Below, one piece after another: positions 15,809 to 24,662 of a stretch of 64,000 bases of DNA. Location of the stretch: NCBI RefSeq assembly GCF_946482605.1, contig NZ_CAMLSE010000018.1, forward strand, positions 1 through 64,000, read 5' to 3'. Both the position numbers and the translations under genes were made by a program. The stretch's first letter is position 1. Each line of letters begins with the position of its first letter. The DNA is from an uncultured Dyadobacter sp. (GTDB lineage: Bacteria; Bacteroidota; Bacteroidia; Cytophagales; Spirosomataceae). Below the pieces are notes generated by a model, which saw nothing but the letters and a program-made list of their open reading frames with translations, ran no database searches and was not told the DNA's origin.

Positions 15809-17131
15809 TGCATTTTGGAGCAGCGCTGTTACCCCTGTCTGGTCCATAATCAACCGTCCCACTTTTTCGAAGGCGGCGCCTTCTTCTATTCTGAATGTAT
15901 TGTCGAAATGGCCAGCTGTAATGCGGGTTTTGAAACACCGGAAGGCAATCGCGGGATGGTGTTCATAATGCGTTACAAGTTGATGCAAATGGGTGGATAG
16001 CAGGAAGAAAGAGCCTTGATGAGCCGCGAACCCTTCTATAACGGTTTCCGAGCAATGCAAAGCGTCCTCCTGATTGGTACCCCGGAACAATTCATCGACA
16101 ATCACAAAACACGTTTCACCCTCACGCAGCGAATGGGCCATTTGCTTGATGCGGATCATTTCATTGAAAAAATGACTATATCCCAGATCGAGGTCATCGG
16201 AGAGGTGAATAGATGTAAACAGGCGATCGGTGAAGGATAAATGAAGCGAATGGGCAGGAACCGGCCACCCCAGATGTGCCAGGTAAACCAGAATGCCACA
16301 GGTTTTCAGAAATGTAGTTTTGCCGCTGGTGTTGGCACCTGTAAGTATGCAAACCGGGTTATCATTCGTCAATTCAAAGTCATTGGGAACCGCGTCCGGA
16401 ATAAGCGGATGCCAGGCGGATTGGGCATGGAAACCTTTGGAGTGTCCGGTAAAAACCGGAAAAGTAAGGCGGTGTAGTCTGGCCGTTTTAACAATCGCCT
16501 GACAGGCATCGAGATAATACAGGATATCCAGCATTTGCCTGAACTGCTCCCGGTGGCTGATCCTGAAATAGTAATCCAGGTAGAACAGTGATGCATTCGA
16601 CAACGAATGATCCCCTTTTTCCATGAATCTGGCGAGAGTTGGTGCGGAAATGAATTTCCTGAGCGCTGAAATTGAATCGGCAATCTCTTCGGGCGGATCT
16701 GCCGACCCGAGGCTGCCCAATACCGCGGTGAGCCCACGGACTACCCTCAGCGTGGCTAATACGCCGCTTTGAATGCGATGGAACTCGGCCTTATTCCGAA
16801 TAGAATACAACCACGTATCGAACCAATGCTTGAAAACATCCTGGGACATCGAATGCGAAACGCCCAGAGCGTAGTAAGACTCTGCCGTTGCTGCATAGAC
16901 CTTGGGTACATTGGGCAACCAGGCGGCAGGCCTCACGGAGATGGTTCGGAGTAAATCCTGAAAGCGCAGTACGTCAGCTAACGTTGCTTTGCATTTGGTA
17001 ATGATCACTTTTAGCAGCTCCGCACCGCCCTGCGTTTCTGTATAAGCGTAGAAGCTTAAAATACTAGCCGGCCGGCTATTCTCAGGCAGTATCTGGAGTT
17101 CGTGTAGCGTATGCCGGTCGACGGGCTGCAT
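15788..17131 (-). CDS. MutS-like ATPase domain protein (MutS/Smr-unrelated short form)
   Basis: The C-terminal 220 residues are a MutS-type ABC ATPase: Walker A GANTSGKTTFLKT, a Q/S-loop region SIHLSDDLDLGYSHFFNEM, Walker B CFVIVDELFRGTNQ, and the His switch LLSTHLHQL. The upstream 220 residues are helical lever/clamp-like sequence. At 447 residues it lacks the mismatch-binding domain I of true MutS, so it is one of the short MutS-family proteins common in Bacteroidota and not a mismatch reader. The ATG giving MQPVDRHTLHELQIL was preferred to upstream GTG/TTG codons because it aligns with the start of the family's core. Its role is unknown. Confidence 0.85.
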   Translation of the reverse strand: MQPVDRHTLHELQILPENSRPASILSFYAYTETQGGAELLKVIITKCKATLADVLRFQDLLRTISVRPAAWLPNVPKVYAATAESYYALGVSHSMSQDVFKHWFDTWLYSIRNKAEFHRIQSGVLATLRVVRGLTAVLGSLGSADPPEEIADSISALRKFISAPTLARFMEKGDHSLSNASLFYLDYYFRISHREQFRQMLDILYYLDACQAIVKTARLHRLTFPVFTGHSKGFHAQSAWHPLIPDAVPNDFELTNDNPVCILTGANTSGKTTFLKTCGILVYLAHLGWPVPAHSLHLSFTDRLFTSIHLSDDLDLGYSHFFNEMIRIKQMAHSLREGETCFVIVDELFRGTNQEDALHCSETVIEGFAAHQGSFFLLSTHLHQLVTHYEHHPAIAFRCFKTRITAGHFDNTFRIEEGAAFEKVGRLIMDQTGVTALLQNANGRSMT

Positions 17132-17194
17132 GGGTGACTTGTTCGTTGTCACCAAATGTAAAAACAGGCCTGGACTACGGGGCGTTAAATAAAG

Positions 17195-18436
17195 TTAAAC
17201 TTCGGATTTCCTCGGGAATGCAAGCCAGATAAAGTAACCCGTCAGGACCACGATGGCCACTTGCATGGAATAATCGATCAGGAGTTCGGGGGACGCCGCC
17301 GTGTCAGATGGCGTCATGTAGCAGGGCATGCCCAAGCGCCACCAGTACGAGGGGTGCACCACGCAAAGCAAGTTAAAAATAAACAGCAGGACAACTTGTG
17401 TTTTGTTTTTCCAATCTATCACAAAGAACACGAGTGGCAGGAGGAACAGAAAGATATAATTGCTGTAAGCGCTCTGCTGTACGATCATCATCGTAGCGTA
17501 AAGCACAACCCATACTTTCGAAAGCATCATGCGGAAATCCGCATTTCTCAACCGCCAAGCGGACAGGCACGCCAGACCGACCGAAGCAACCAGCCCGATC
17601 CAGTTCCAGAATTTTTCGCCGACACCGATGGAATTATGAAACCACGGATTGAGCACAGAGGGGATATTTGGTGCGCGAAGCGTTTTGGCTTCGTCCAGCG
17701 GCTGCATGAACTCCATTCCGACCAATGGATAAAGAATGCCGAGCGAAAGCACACCAATAATGGCCATCGGAACCAGGAACCTGATTTTTTCCTTTTCAAG
17801 AATAAAAAGAGGGACGAGGATCAGTACAAATATCGCCTTGGTAAACAAAAGCCCCAGCGCAAGGATGACGGCGTACCATTCTACCCGTAATGTGCGCTCG
17901 CGCAGGAGATACGCAAGAATGACGAACAGCCACATCCACACATCTTCCTGTGCACCGATCACGCAAAGTACCAGAGAACCCGGCAACAGCAGGTATATGA
18001 TGGACAGGAACAGGAATTTTCCGCGTGATTGGAATGGTCTGAAAAAATGGTAGGAAGCCAGCAATGCAATGCCATCCATCACGGTCATCGTCAGGACGAT
18101 CATTTTTGGACTATACCATAATTTAAGCCAGATCCCGAGAAAATATGCATACAGCGGCGAGTAGGGCGACCAGAAATCGCGGTAAACTACCTGACCGAGC
18201 GAAGCCTTGCTGCCTTCGTCCCAGAAGCCGTTGACATCGGAAGTAGGTTCCATACCGGCGACGAGGTACACTGCTACAAATGGCAGAAGCCGGAGCAACA
18301 CCCAGGCGATAGCCAGCACCCGGTTTGCGGATTTTTTTTCAAGCCAGCTGGTTAAAAGTTCTCTCTTGAAAAGCAGTGCTGACGTCAGGAGCAGCGCGGC
18401 AATGCTGATACCTGTTTTGGCGAGTATAATGTTCAT
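17195..18436 (-). CDS. Polytopic membrane protein, glycosyltransferase-like (413 aa)
   Basis: A strongly hydrophobic protein with about ten membrane helices. An early loop carries acidic residues (EPTSDVNGFWDEG) followed by VVYRDFWSPYSPLYAYFL. That layout, with an acidic motif after the first helices and a Tyr-rich loop, is typical of GT-C and GT87-type enzymes that use polyprenyl-linked sugars; assignment to a sugar transferase is inference. It is a paralogue of the gene just upstream, shares the YRDFWS.APLYAY-type motif, and overlaps it by 4 bases (stop and start interlocked), so translation is coupled. Confidence 0.75.
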   Translation of the reverse strand: MNIILAKTGISIAALLLTSALLFKRELLTSWLEKKSANRVLAIAWVLLRLLPFVAVYLVAGMEPTSDVNGFWDEGSKASLGQVVYRDFWSPYSPLYAYFLGIWLKLWYSPKMIVLTMTVMDGIALLASYHFFRPFQSRGKFLFLSIIYLLLPGSLVLCVIGAQEDVWMWLFVILAYLLRERTLRVEWYAVILALGLLFTKAIFVLILVPLFILEKEKIRFLVPMAIIGVLSLGILYPLVGMEFMQPLDEAKTLRAPNIPSVLNPWFHNSIGVGEKFWNWIGLVASVGLACLSAWRLRNADFRMMLSKVWVVLYATMMIVQQSAYSNYIFLFLLPLVFFVIDWKNKTQVVLLFIFNLLCVVHPSYWWRLGMPCYMTPSDTAASPELLIDYSMQVAIVVLTGYFIWLAFPRKSEV

Positions 18437-19704
18437 GCCGCTACCAGGTTTTGGGAAACGACCACTTTCCGAAATGTTTCACGGAGGATCCAAAGGAAGC
18501 AGAGCACATTGAGTATCTGCAATGCGTATTCAAACAAGCTCATGGGATTTCCGAACATGCCCAGGGAAGTATATGCTGGCTGTTTGATGTAAACCCATAC
18601 AAACGGCTGCACAACGGTAAGCCAGTTGAGGGCGATCAGTACGGCGATGTGGAATGTTTTACGGATGTCGATCACCTCAAACAAAACGGCCATCAGATAG
18701 GCGATCACATACGCGCCCATGGCACTGGCCTGGAATAGCATCATACAAACGAAACACGCGATGAAAATGCCGGGCAACACTTCATTGATATGCCGGTGGC
18801 GCGCTTTGAAAGCCATATACACAGGAATGAAAACCGTGAAAAGTAATCCGAACCAGTTGAGAAGTGTCGATTTCTTTTCATCAACATGGAAAACCAGTTC
18901 GATAAAAGGTCGTAAAACGGAAAACAAATTGGGGGTCATCAGCTGCTCCGTATGGCGGATAGGCATCAGGAACAAATCGCCGATCTGCCAGTACAGGAAG
19001 CCAACAGCCGGTACGCCGACAGCTGCCATCACCAGCAGCATTTTAAGTGGTTTTTTTACCATGACCAGCAATGCAGGCAGCAAGAAGATGAACGTTACTT
19101 TAATAGTCAGTAAAACCATCGCGTAAAGCAACCCGATGCCGACCTCGTAGCCGACCGGCTTTCTGATCGTGTAACGCCAGATGAGCAACGCGGCACCCCA
19201 GAACCACACTTCCTCCTGGCCGTCCACGAGAATGTACATGAATGCGGCGGGAAGCATGTAATAGATTGTGGCGAGCTGTAATGCCCTGGGTGAGCGTGCT
19301 TTGTAGGTCTGGTAGGTCAGCCAGAGAATCCCGCTTTCCATGAGGACCATAAACAGCACAATGGCCCGAGCATTATGCCAGATCCAGACGGGTATACTGA
19401 TAATGTAGGCGTATAACGGTGCATGGTAGGACCAGAAGTCGCGGTATACAAAACCACCGGCCTTGGCAGCTTCGGCTTTGTAAAAGAAGAAGGGAATATC
19501 GCCTCGCGGTTCTTCGCCGATGATCAGGAAAATGCCTATCCAGGGCAGCAGACGGAAGAATACGAAACCTAGCGCCAGAATCAGTTTATCGTTTTCCCAC
19601 TGCCATTTGGTAAAGAGCGTTGACTGCCTGACTGTCCAGATAATCCCAATCGTCAATACAAGGTTGATGAGCAGCTTAATGTAAAAAACGGTAAGAATGG
19701 GCAT
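18433..19704 (-). CDS. Polytopic membrane protein, glycosyltransferase-like (423 aa)
   Basis: A paralogue of the following gene, with about ten predicted helices. The first loop contains EEPRGDIPFFFYKAEA and then FVYRDFWSYHAPLYAYI, the same motif as its partner. The ATG giving MPILTVFYIKLL was chosen over a longer form whose first nine residues are not hydrophobic. The two proteins probably arose by duplication and may work together, possibly as membrane sugar transferases; no catalytic test is possible from sequence alone. Confidence 0.75.
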   Translation of the reverse strand: MPILTVFYIKLLINLVLTIGIIWTVRQSTLFTKWQWENDKLILALGFVFFRLLPWIGIFLIIGEEPRGDIPFFFYKAEAAKAGGFVYRDFWSYHAPLYAYIISIPVWIWHNARAIVLFMVLMESGILWLTYQTYKARSPRALQLATIYYMLPAAFMYILVDGQEEVWFWGAALLIWRYTIRKPVGYEVGIGLLYAMVLLTIKVTFIFLLPALLVMVKKPLKMLLVMAAVGVPAVGFLYWQIGDLFLMPIRHTEQLMTPNLFSVLRPFIELVFHVDEKKSTLLNWFGLLFTVFIPVYMAFKARHRHINEVLPGIFIACFVCMMLFQASAMGAYVIAYLMAVLFEVIDIRKTFHIAVLIALNWLTVVQPFVWVYIKQPAYTSLGMFGNPMSLFEYALQILNVLCFLWILRETFRKVVVSQNLVAA

Positions 19705-19800
19705 GTTTAATCTGTCGTGATAAAGGCGCAAACTTAAGACAAGTTTTCTTCAAAATGACCAGCAAAACCCAAAGTTTTAATCGGTTAGGCAATTGTATGC

Positions 19801-19831
19801 TTGCATACTGTTTTCGTAAATCCTATTTTTG
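19801..19831 (+). promoter_or_regulatory. Promoter of the acyl-CoA dehydrogenase gene
   Basis: TTG (19801-19803), a 20-base spacer and TATTTTTG (19824-19831) fit the Bacteroidota consensus exactly. Transcription would start near 19838, which rules out upstream in-frame start codons. Confidence 0.75.
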
Positions 19832-19890
19832 AAAATCTTCATCCACAAAAATCAACGTCGTCTATGTCAGCTTCCCAATCGCTTACCGGA

Positions 19891-21030
19891 ATGGACTTTA
19901 ACCTGAGCGAAGAGCACCAGGCCGTGCAGGCGGCCGCCAGGGATTTTGCGCGGAATGAGCTGTTAGCCGGTGTCATCGAGCGCGATAACGCCCAGCATTT
20001 CGATCCGGCATTGCTAAAGAAAATGGGAGAATTGGGCTTTCTCGGCATGATGGTGGCCCCGGAATACGGTGGAGGAGGCATGGATACACTTGCATATGCC
20101 ATCGCTATCGAAGAAATATCGAAGATCGATGCCTCTGCGGGCGTAATGATGTCGGTGAACAATTCGCTTGTCTGCTGGGGCCTTGAAAAGTACGGTACCG
20201 AACCTCAAAAGCAAAAATATCTGACCAGATTGGCGTCCGGTGAAATCATCGGTGCATTTTGTTTGTCGGAGCCCGAGGCCGGTTCGGATGCTACTTCTCA
20301 GCATACCCAGGCCATTGAAAATGGAGACCACTATTTATTGAACGGTACCAAAAACTGGATAACCAACGGCAACACGTCTTCCGTCTGCCTGGTCATTGCA
20401 CAGACGCACCCTGAACTAGGGCATAAAGGGATCAACACTTTTATTGTCGAAAAAGGATGGGACGGCTTTTCAGTGGGTAGGAAGGAGGATAAAATGGGTA
20501 TAAGGGCCTCTGATACACATACTTTAATGTTTTCCGATGTGCAAGTGCCCCGTGAAAACAGGATAGGGGACGACGGCTTCGGTTTCAAATTTGCCATGGG
20601 AGTCCTCAATGGCGGTCGTATCGGTATCGCGGCGCAGGCATTGGGAATTGCGGCGGGTGCATTTGAACTTTCCTTGAAATATTCCAAAGAAAGAAAGACG
20701 TTCGGGAAACCTATCGCGGAACACCAGGCGATCCAATTTAAACTGTCGGAAATGGCCGTGAAAATTGAGGCCGCTCGGTTACTTGTTTATAAGGCCGCCA
20801 GGCTTAAAGATGAAGGAAAGGATTATATACAGGCTTCGGCGATGGCAAAATTGTATGCATCCGAAGTAGCAATGTGGGTGACAACAGAAGCCGTCCAGGT
20901 GCACGGGGGCTACGGTTATGTAAAAGAATACCACGTCGAGCGGCTCATGCGCGATGCCAAAATCACACAGATTTATGAAGGTACCTCCGAAATCCAAAAA
21001 CTGGTAATCGCCCGTGAGCTCCTGAAATAA
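19891..21030 (+). CDS. Acyl-CoA dehydrogenase
   Basis: An FAD flavoenzyme that introduces the 2,3-double bond in acyl-CoA. From MDFNLSEEHQAVQ the protein is 379 residues, the standard length; an ATG 27 bases upstream (19864) would add nine residues and cannot be excluded. Motifs are CLSEPEAGSDATS in the flavin-binding beta domain, KNWITNG, the C-terminal RKTFGKPIAEHQAIQFKL segment, and IYEGTSEIQ carrying the catalytic Glu at the short-chain/butyryl-type position. Substrate chain length is not certain. No electron-transfer flavoprotein gene is adjacent. Confidence 0.95.
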   Translation: MDFNLSEEHQAVQAAARDFARNELLAGVIERDNAQHFDPALLKKMGELGFLGMMVAPEYGGGGMDTLAYAIAIEEISKIDASAGVMMSVNNSLVCWGLEKYGTEPQKQKYLTRLASGEIIGAFCLSEPEAGSDATSQHTQAIENGDHYLLNGTKNWITNGNTSSVCLVIAQTHPELGHKGINTFIVEKGWDGFSVGRKEDKMGIRASDTHTLMFSDVQVPRENRIGDDGFGFKFAMGVLNGGRIGIAAQALGIAAGAFELSLKYSKERKTFGKPIAEHQAIQFKLSEMAVKIEAARLLVYKAARLKDEGKDYIQASAMAKLYASEVAMWVTTEAVQVHGGYGYVKEYHVERLMRDAKITQIYEGTSEIQKLVIARELLK

Positions 21031-21123
21031 TTAGTAAATCTGTCAAAAGTCGATTTTATTCCGAATGTTGGATTAAAATAATATCAAAATATCACTTTTT
21101 TTTAAATTTTTGTGAAACTATAC

Positions 21124-21160
21124 TTGTATTAGTTTTGTACAATTTATTAGATTTGTACAA
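21124..21160 (+). promoter_or_regulatory. Promoter with paired TTGTACAA palindromes
   Basis: The -33 TTG (21124-21126) and -7 TAGATTTG (21148-21155) fit the Bacteroidota promoter pattern. Two identical 8-bp palindromes, TTGTACAA, lie at 21135-21142 and 21153-21160, 18 bases apart, one in the spacer and one across the -7 box and start. They look like an operator for a dimeric repressor, possibly the regulator encoded downstream. Confidence 0.6.
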
Positions 21161-21202
21161 AATTTGGAAAATCGGTCAAAACGGCCCTTAAATATATCAA
21201 GT

Positions 21203-22132
21203 ATGGAAGACTATAATAAGATTATTGAGTCGCTGGGAGTGAAGTTTGTCAAGGCCCGTCATATCAGGATTTTACAGCCTATTACGATTAAAAACTTTTA
21301 TGACGTACAGAATTCGCTGACAATTTTGTACGATGGTGAAGTTTCATTCGGTTCCGAGGAGTCACATAGGGTTGAGGAGGGTGATATGCTCTTTATTCCG
21401 GGAGGCAAGCACGCCACAGTGACGTACGGTAACACGCAGACTGCGAAGACCGTATCGAACGAAGAGTTCATGACTAACCGCGATAATTACATTGAGGCGG
21501 GTCACGATCCTGCATTGATCGGAAAATTGCCTAACTCATTCGGACTGATCTCGTTTGAGGCAAAGGTTTTTGATACAGTTAACTTTTTCACGTCGCTGGA
21601 CGTGCCTCCATTCCTGATCAAACGCGACGATCAGATTGCAGCCACGATTAACCAGATCCTGACTGAAGATATGCTGGATACACCCGGCAAGGGCCGTATC
21701 ATCAAGATTAAGACAGAGGAAGTCGTGATCGAGATTATCCGTTATATCCTCAAAAACAAGTTATTTGTAGAGCAGCTGGTTACCAACAGTACGTATTTCA
21801 AAGATCCCCGCCTGATCGACATCTTTGCTTACATTAAAGATAACCTGGGCGGAGACTTGTCAAACAAGGTGCTGGCGAACGTAGCGAATGTATCTGAGGA
21901 TTATGTAGGACAGTATTTCAAAATGCTGACTGGTATCAACCCACAGGATTACATTGAGTATCAGCGTATGGAGAAGGCCGTTGATTTGTTGCGTACCTCT
22001 AAAAAGAGCATCCGCGCGATCGGTTCGGACGTAGGCTATAAAGACACTGCGTATTTCTGCCGCCGATTCAAGATGATGTTCGGTATTCCGGCTGGCAAAA
22101 TGCGCCGTCGCGAATCCCTGATGAATGTTTAG
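21203..22132 (+). CDS. AraC-family transcriptional regulator
   Basis: The 309-residue product starts at an ATG (MEDYNKIIESLGVKFVKARH); an in-frame TTG further upstream lies too close to the transcription start to be used. The N-terminal half is a cupin-like sensing domain (YDGEVSFGSEESHRVEEGDM, FIPGGKHA). The last 100 residues are the double helix-turn-helix: LANVANVSEDYVGQYFKML and then IRAIGSDVGYKDTAYFCRRF. The ligand and targets are unknown. Paired palindromes in its own promoter suggest autoregulation. A clear terminator follows. Confidence 0.9.
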   Translation: MEDYNKIIESLGVKFVKARHIRILQPITIKNFYDVQNSLTILYDGEVSFGSEESHRVEEGDMLFIPGGKHATVTYGNTQTAKTVSNEEFMTNRDNYIEAGHDPALIGKLPNSFGLISFEAKVFDTVNFFTSLDVPPFLIKRDDQIAATINQILTEDMLDTPGKGRIIKIKTEEVVIEIIRYILKNKLFVEQLVTNSTYFKDPRLIDIFAYIKDNLGGDLSNKVLANVANVSEDYVGQYFKMLTGINPQDYIEYQRMEKAVDLLRTSKKSIRAIGSDVGYKDTAYFCRRFKMMFGIPAGKMRRRESLMNV

Positions 22133-22154
22133 AATGTAATGTTAGACTATACTT

Positions 22155-22186
22155 AAAAAGAGAACTGATTCCGGTTCTCTTTTTTT
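22155..22186 (+). terminator. Terminator of the AraC-type gene
   Basis: AAAAAGAGAAC (22155-22165) and GTTCTCTTTTT form an 11-bp stem with an 8-base loop and a long T run. It may also serve the converging DUF4440-type gene, whose stop is 14 bases away. Confidence 0.85.
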
Positions 22187-22199
22187 ATGCCCGTACTTG

Positions 22200-22631
22200 T
22201 CATTGTACCGGCGTAAGCTGGGCAGCTGTAACCTTCCATTTTCCGCCCGAGCGCACACATACCGTCGTGTATGCGACATCGCCGTTGAAGCCGTTATGCT
22301 GTATCCTTGCGCTCACATTCCAAAGTCCCTGCACAATAGCCACATCCCCGTAGTTACGGGTGCGTGTTCCCGTGAGCATGCCCGAATCGATTATAATGTA
22401 ACCCTGACCGACGGCTTGCTGTAATGCCCGCCCATCGATCGTTTGGCCATTAAAATTGACTACGGTAAAATCATTGGAAATGAGAGCGGCGACATTCGTG
22501 GCATCCTCATCCAGTAGCGCCTTAAAGAAAAGATTGGAGCAATCGGTACCGTCGATTGGTTGCGGGACGATGTTTTGAGTGAATGCGGGAGAGGCGGTGA
22601 TGAGGAAAATGAAAGTCAGCAGTTGTTTCAT
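22200..22631 (-). CDS. Secreted NTF2-like (DUF4440/SnoaL-type) protein
   Basis: A 143-residue product with a signal peptide (MKQLLTFIFLITASPAFTQ) and a small alpha/beta fold: FFKALLDEDATNVAALISNDFTVV, then GYIIIDSGM, YGDVAIVQGLWNVS and GGKWKVTAAQLTPV at the end. This pattern is typical of NTF2-like DUF4440 proteins, which have varied roles. The ATG was chosen because it begins the signal peptide; the longer frame upstream is not protein-like. No function can be assigned. Confidence 0.75.
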   Translation of the reverse strand: MKQLLTFIFLITASPAFTQNIVPQPIDGTDCSNLFFKALLDEDATNVAALISNDFTVVNFNGQTIDGRALQQAVGQGYIIIDSGMLTGTRTRNYGDVAIVQGLWNVSARIQHNGFNGDVAYTTVCVRSGGKWKVTAAQLTPVQ

Positions 22632-22734
22632 ATGGTCAGATCTGTGAGACATTAGGGGAAGTGAATAGTGAAATTCTCGCGCGGTATGGCTAGATTCGCC
22701 TCTACATTGGAATGAACGATTACCTTGCCTTGGA

Positions 22735-23127
22735 ATGATGAATTTACAGATAAAAATCCTCTTTCTTTCCCTGTTAAGCTTACTCAGTGCCTGCTCGGAT
22801 GCGCCGGAGAAAATAGGCAATCTGGACCTTAAAAAGTGGCGGGGCGATCGTGGAGGCTGCAATAATGCCCGAAAAGGGTTGGAAGGCGATTTTAAAGCAG
22901 TAGAAAAAGAGTTGAAGGGCAAGTTTGCCGATGGTGTGGGAGAACTCCTGGGCCGGCCGGATATTCAGCAGCTCGGAGAGCGGAATACCAAGCTCTACGT
23001 TTATTTCCTCGAAAAAGGGCCGCAATGTGAAAACATGCAAGCCAGGTCGGAAGCCCGGAAGGTAATCCTTAAATTTAATGCTGTCGGCTTGCTCTCGGAA
23101 ATCACTTACCAGGACCGCCCGCTCTGA
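22735..23127 (+). CDS. Small lipoprotein, uncharacterised
   Basis: The 130-residue protein has a lipoprotein signal with lipobox LLSAC at about residues 16-20, then a soluble part containing two Cys (GGCNNARKGLE and KGPQCENMQ). The segment GELLGRPDIQQLGERNTKLYVY resembles the fold of small OmlA/SmpA-type lipoproteins, but the match is weak. Two consecutive ATGs start the gene. It converges on nadD with no gap: its stop is immediately followed by the nadD stop on the other strand. Confidence 0.75.
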   Translation: MMNLQIKILFLSLLSLLSACSDAPEKIGNLDLKKWRGDRGGCNNARKGLEGDFKAVEKELKGKFADGVGELLGRPDIQQLGERNTKLYVYFLEKGPQCENMQARSEARKVILKFNAVGLLSEITYQDRPL

Positions 23128-23700
23128 TCACAAATAGAACTTCTTGATTTTAATGAGTTGCTCCACCGGCTCAGGCACCATATAGCGGATCGAAGCGCCT
23201 TTTTTAATACAAGCCCGTAAAAAGGTGGCAGAAATGTCGAGTAATGGGGCTTCCACGAATTTCACATCGGGATGGTTACCAAATGTGTGTGACCTGGAAT
23301 TCGGGCGGGGGTACACGTACAGGCCCGTGTATTCGAGGATCTTCTCATAATTCTTCCAATTGGAAAACTGCGACAGATTGTCTTCACCCATAATCAGCTT
23401 GAACTGATGCTGCGGGAATTTTTCCTGCAAGCGCACAAGCGTATCGATGGTGTAGCTCGGCTTGGGCATATGGAACTCAATGTCGTTGGCCCGGAGCAAT
23501 GCATTGTCGGCAATGGCACGTTGCACTAAATCGTACCGATCGAATTCGTGCAGCAGGCCGCTATTTTTCTTAAATGGATTTTGGGGGCTTACGATAAACC
23601 ACACTTGTTCGAGGTCGGTGGTAGTGGCCATCGTATTCGCTATGATCAGATGGCCTATGTGAATGGGATTGAACGATCCGAAAAACAGGCCGATCTTCAT
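23128..23700 (-). CDS. nadD: Nicotinate-nucleotide adenylyltransferase
   Basis: Transfers AMP from ATP to nicotinate mononucleotide in NAD synthesis. The 190-residue protein begins MKIGLFFGSFNPIHIGHLIIA, the nucleotidyltransferase motif with GSFNPIHIGH, and later has LLDISATFLRACIKKG, the family's SSTxIR-like region with Ala-Thr-Phe in place of Ser-Thr. The length is normal. It follows gmk by 12 bases, so both are probably transcribed with the upstream sigma and anti-sigma genes. Confidence 0.96.
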   Translation of the reverse strand: MKIGLFFGSFNPIHIGHLIIANTMATTTDLEQVWFIVSPQNPFKKNSGLLHEFDRYDLVQRAIADNALLRANDIEFHMPKPSYTIDTLVRLQEKFPQHQFKLIMGEDNLSQFSNWKNYEKILEYTGLYVYPRPNSRSHTFGNHPDVKFVEAPLLDISATFLRACIKKGASIRYMVPEPVEQLIKIKKFYL

Positions 23701-23712
23701 TGCCAGGGATGA

Positions 23713-24282
23713 TTAAGATTGAATGAATGCCTGGACAAGGTCTTCTGCTTTGGCGAGCGTTTCGTCGAGATTGTCATTAATGAGGACCTCATCGAACTCG
23801 TATTCGAAGCTCTGTTCGTAGCGGACTTTGGCCAGGCGCGTAGCAAGCGTTTCGGGCGTTTCGGTACCGCGGCTTGAAAGCCTCCGCTTGATTTCCTCGT
23901 CGGATGTGACTTTTACAAATATGGCCAAAGCTGCGTCGCCATACGCCTCTTTCAATTTGAGTCCGCCTTTGACATCGACATCAAAAAGGACATGTTTGCC
24001 CTGATCCCACAGTCGCTGAATTTCAGATTTAAGCGTGCCGTAATAGTTTCCCGCGTAAACCTCTTCCCATTCGGCGAACTGTTGATCCGCGATTTTCTGA
24101 CGGAAATCTTGTAAGGTCAGGAAGTAGTAATCTTTGCCGTCCACCTCATGGTCGCGCCGTGTGCGCGTGCATGCCGATACGGAAAATGCCAGTTGTTGTG
24201 TGTATTTATTAAGAAGATGCCTTACAATCGTAGTCTTTCCGGAACCGGAAGGGGCAGAAAATATAATTAGCTTACCTTTCAC
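23713..24282 (-). CDS. gmk: Guanylate kinase
   Basis: Phosphorylates GMP to GDP. The 189-residue protein has the P-loop FSAPSGSGKTTIVRHL at residues 8-23, the GMP-binding SACTRTRRDHEVDGKDYYF segment and the EWEEVYAGNYYGT motif. The start is a GTG codon (24282) nine bases after the anti-sigma gene; no ATG gives the full P-loop. Its place between an anti-sigma factor and nadD suggests co-expression of nucleotide metabolism genes with the sigma operon. Confidence 0.96.
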   Translation of the reverse strand: MKGKLIIFSAPSGSGKTTIVRHLLNKYTQQLAFSVSACTRTRRDHEVDGKDYYFLTLQDFRQKIADQQFAEWEEVYAGNYYGTLKSEIQRLWDQGKHVLFDVDVKGGLKLKEAYGDAALAIFVKVTSDEEIKRRLSSRGTETPETLATRLAKVRYEQSFEYEFDEVLINDNLDETLAKAEDLVQAFIQS

Positions 24283-24291
24283 TCGAACAGC

Positions 24292-24579
24292 TTAACTGTT
24301 AATTTTTGATATGATCGTGTTGAGAATGCTCTCCGGGCAGGGTTTCTTTACAATTTTAAAATTGAGAGAGTCCTTGATGCACTTTTCGAGACGGTACGAC
24401 TCGATGCAGGGGATACACTTGTCCATGTTCTCGCGGAAATGATCCTTCTCAGCTTCTGTGGCTTCGTCATCCAGGATTGCCTGAATGATTTTCATACACT
24501 CAGCATGATGCTCGCAGGTATGCTTCATTTGTTTTTGCGCAACTTCTGTTACAGAAGGCGTCGTGGAAGATGCATTCAT
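24292..24579 (-). CDS. Zinc-binding anti-sigma factor
   Basis: A 95-residue protein with the zinc-binding anti-sigma pattern HFRENMDKCIPC, the HxxxCxxC core, preceded by a conserved HHAECMKIIQAILDDEATEAEK helix. There is no membrane helix, so it is a soluble ZAS-type factor, unlike typical membrane-anchored ones. It lies 83 bases after the sigma factor stop and is the likely partner of that sigma factor. The extra Cys (CEHHAEC) could add a redox or second metal site; that is inference. Confidence 0.85.
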   Translation of the reverse strand: MNASSTTPSVTEVAQKQMKHTCEHHAECMKIIQAILDDEATEAEKDHFRENMDKCIPCIESYRLEKCIKDSLNFKIVKKPCPESILNTIISKINS

Positions 24580-24662
24580 TAGTTAAAATGAAAAAAAGAA
24601 TAATGGAATATATGTACAGTTGTACCCTATAACCGAAGAGGTTGCAAAAAAAGTTTCACAAC

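Noticed and set aside
15788..17131. MutS-like gene considered as the true mismatch-repair MutS
   Set aside because: It lacks the N-terminal mismatch-binding domain and is about half the normal length.
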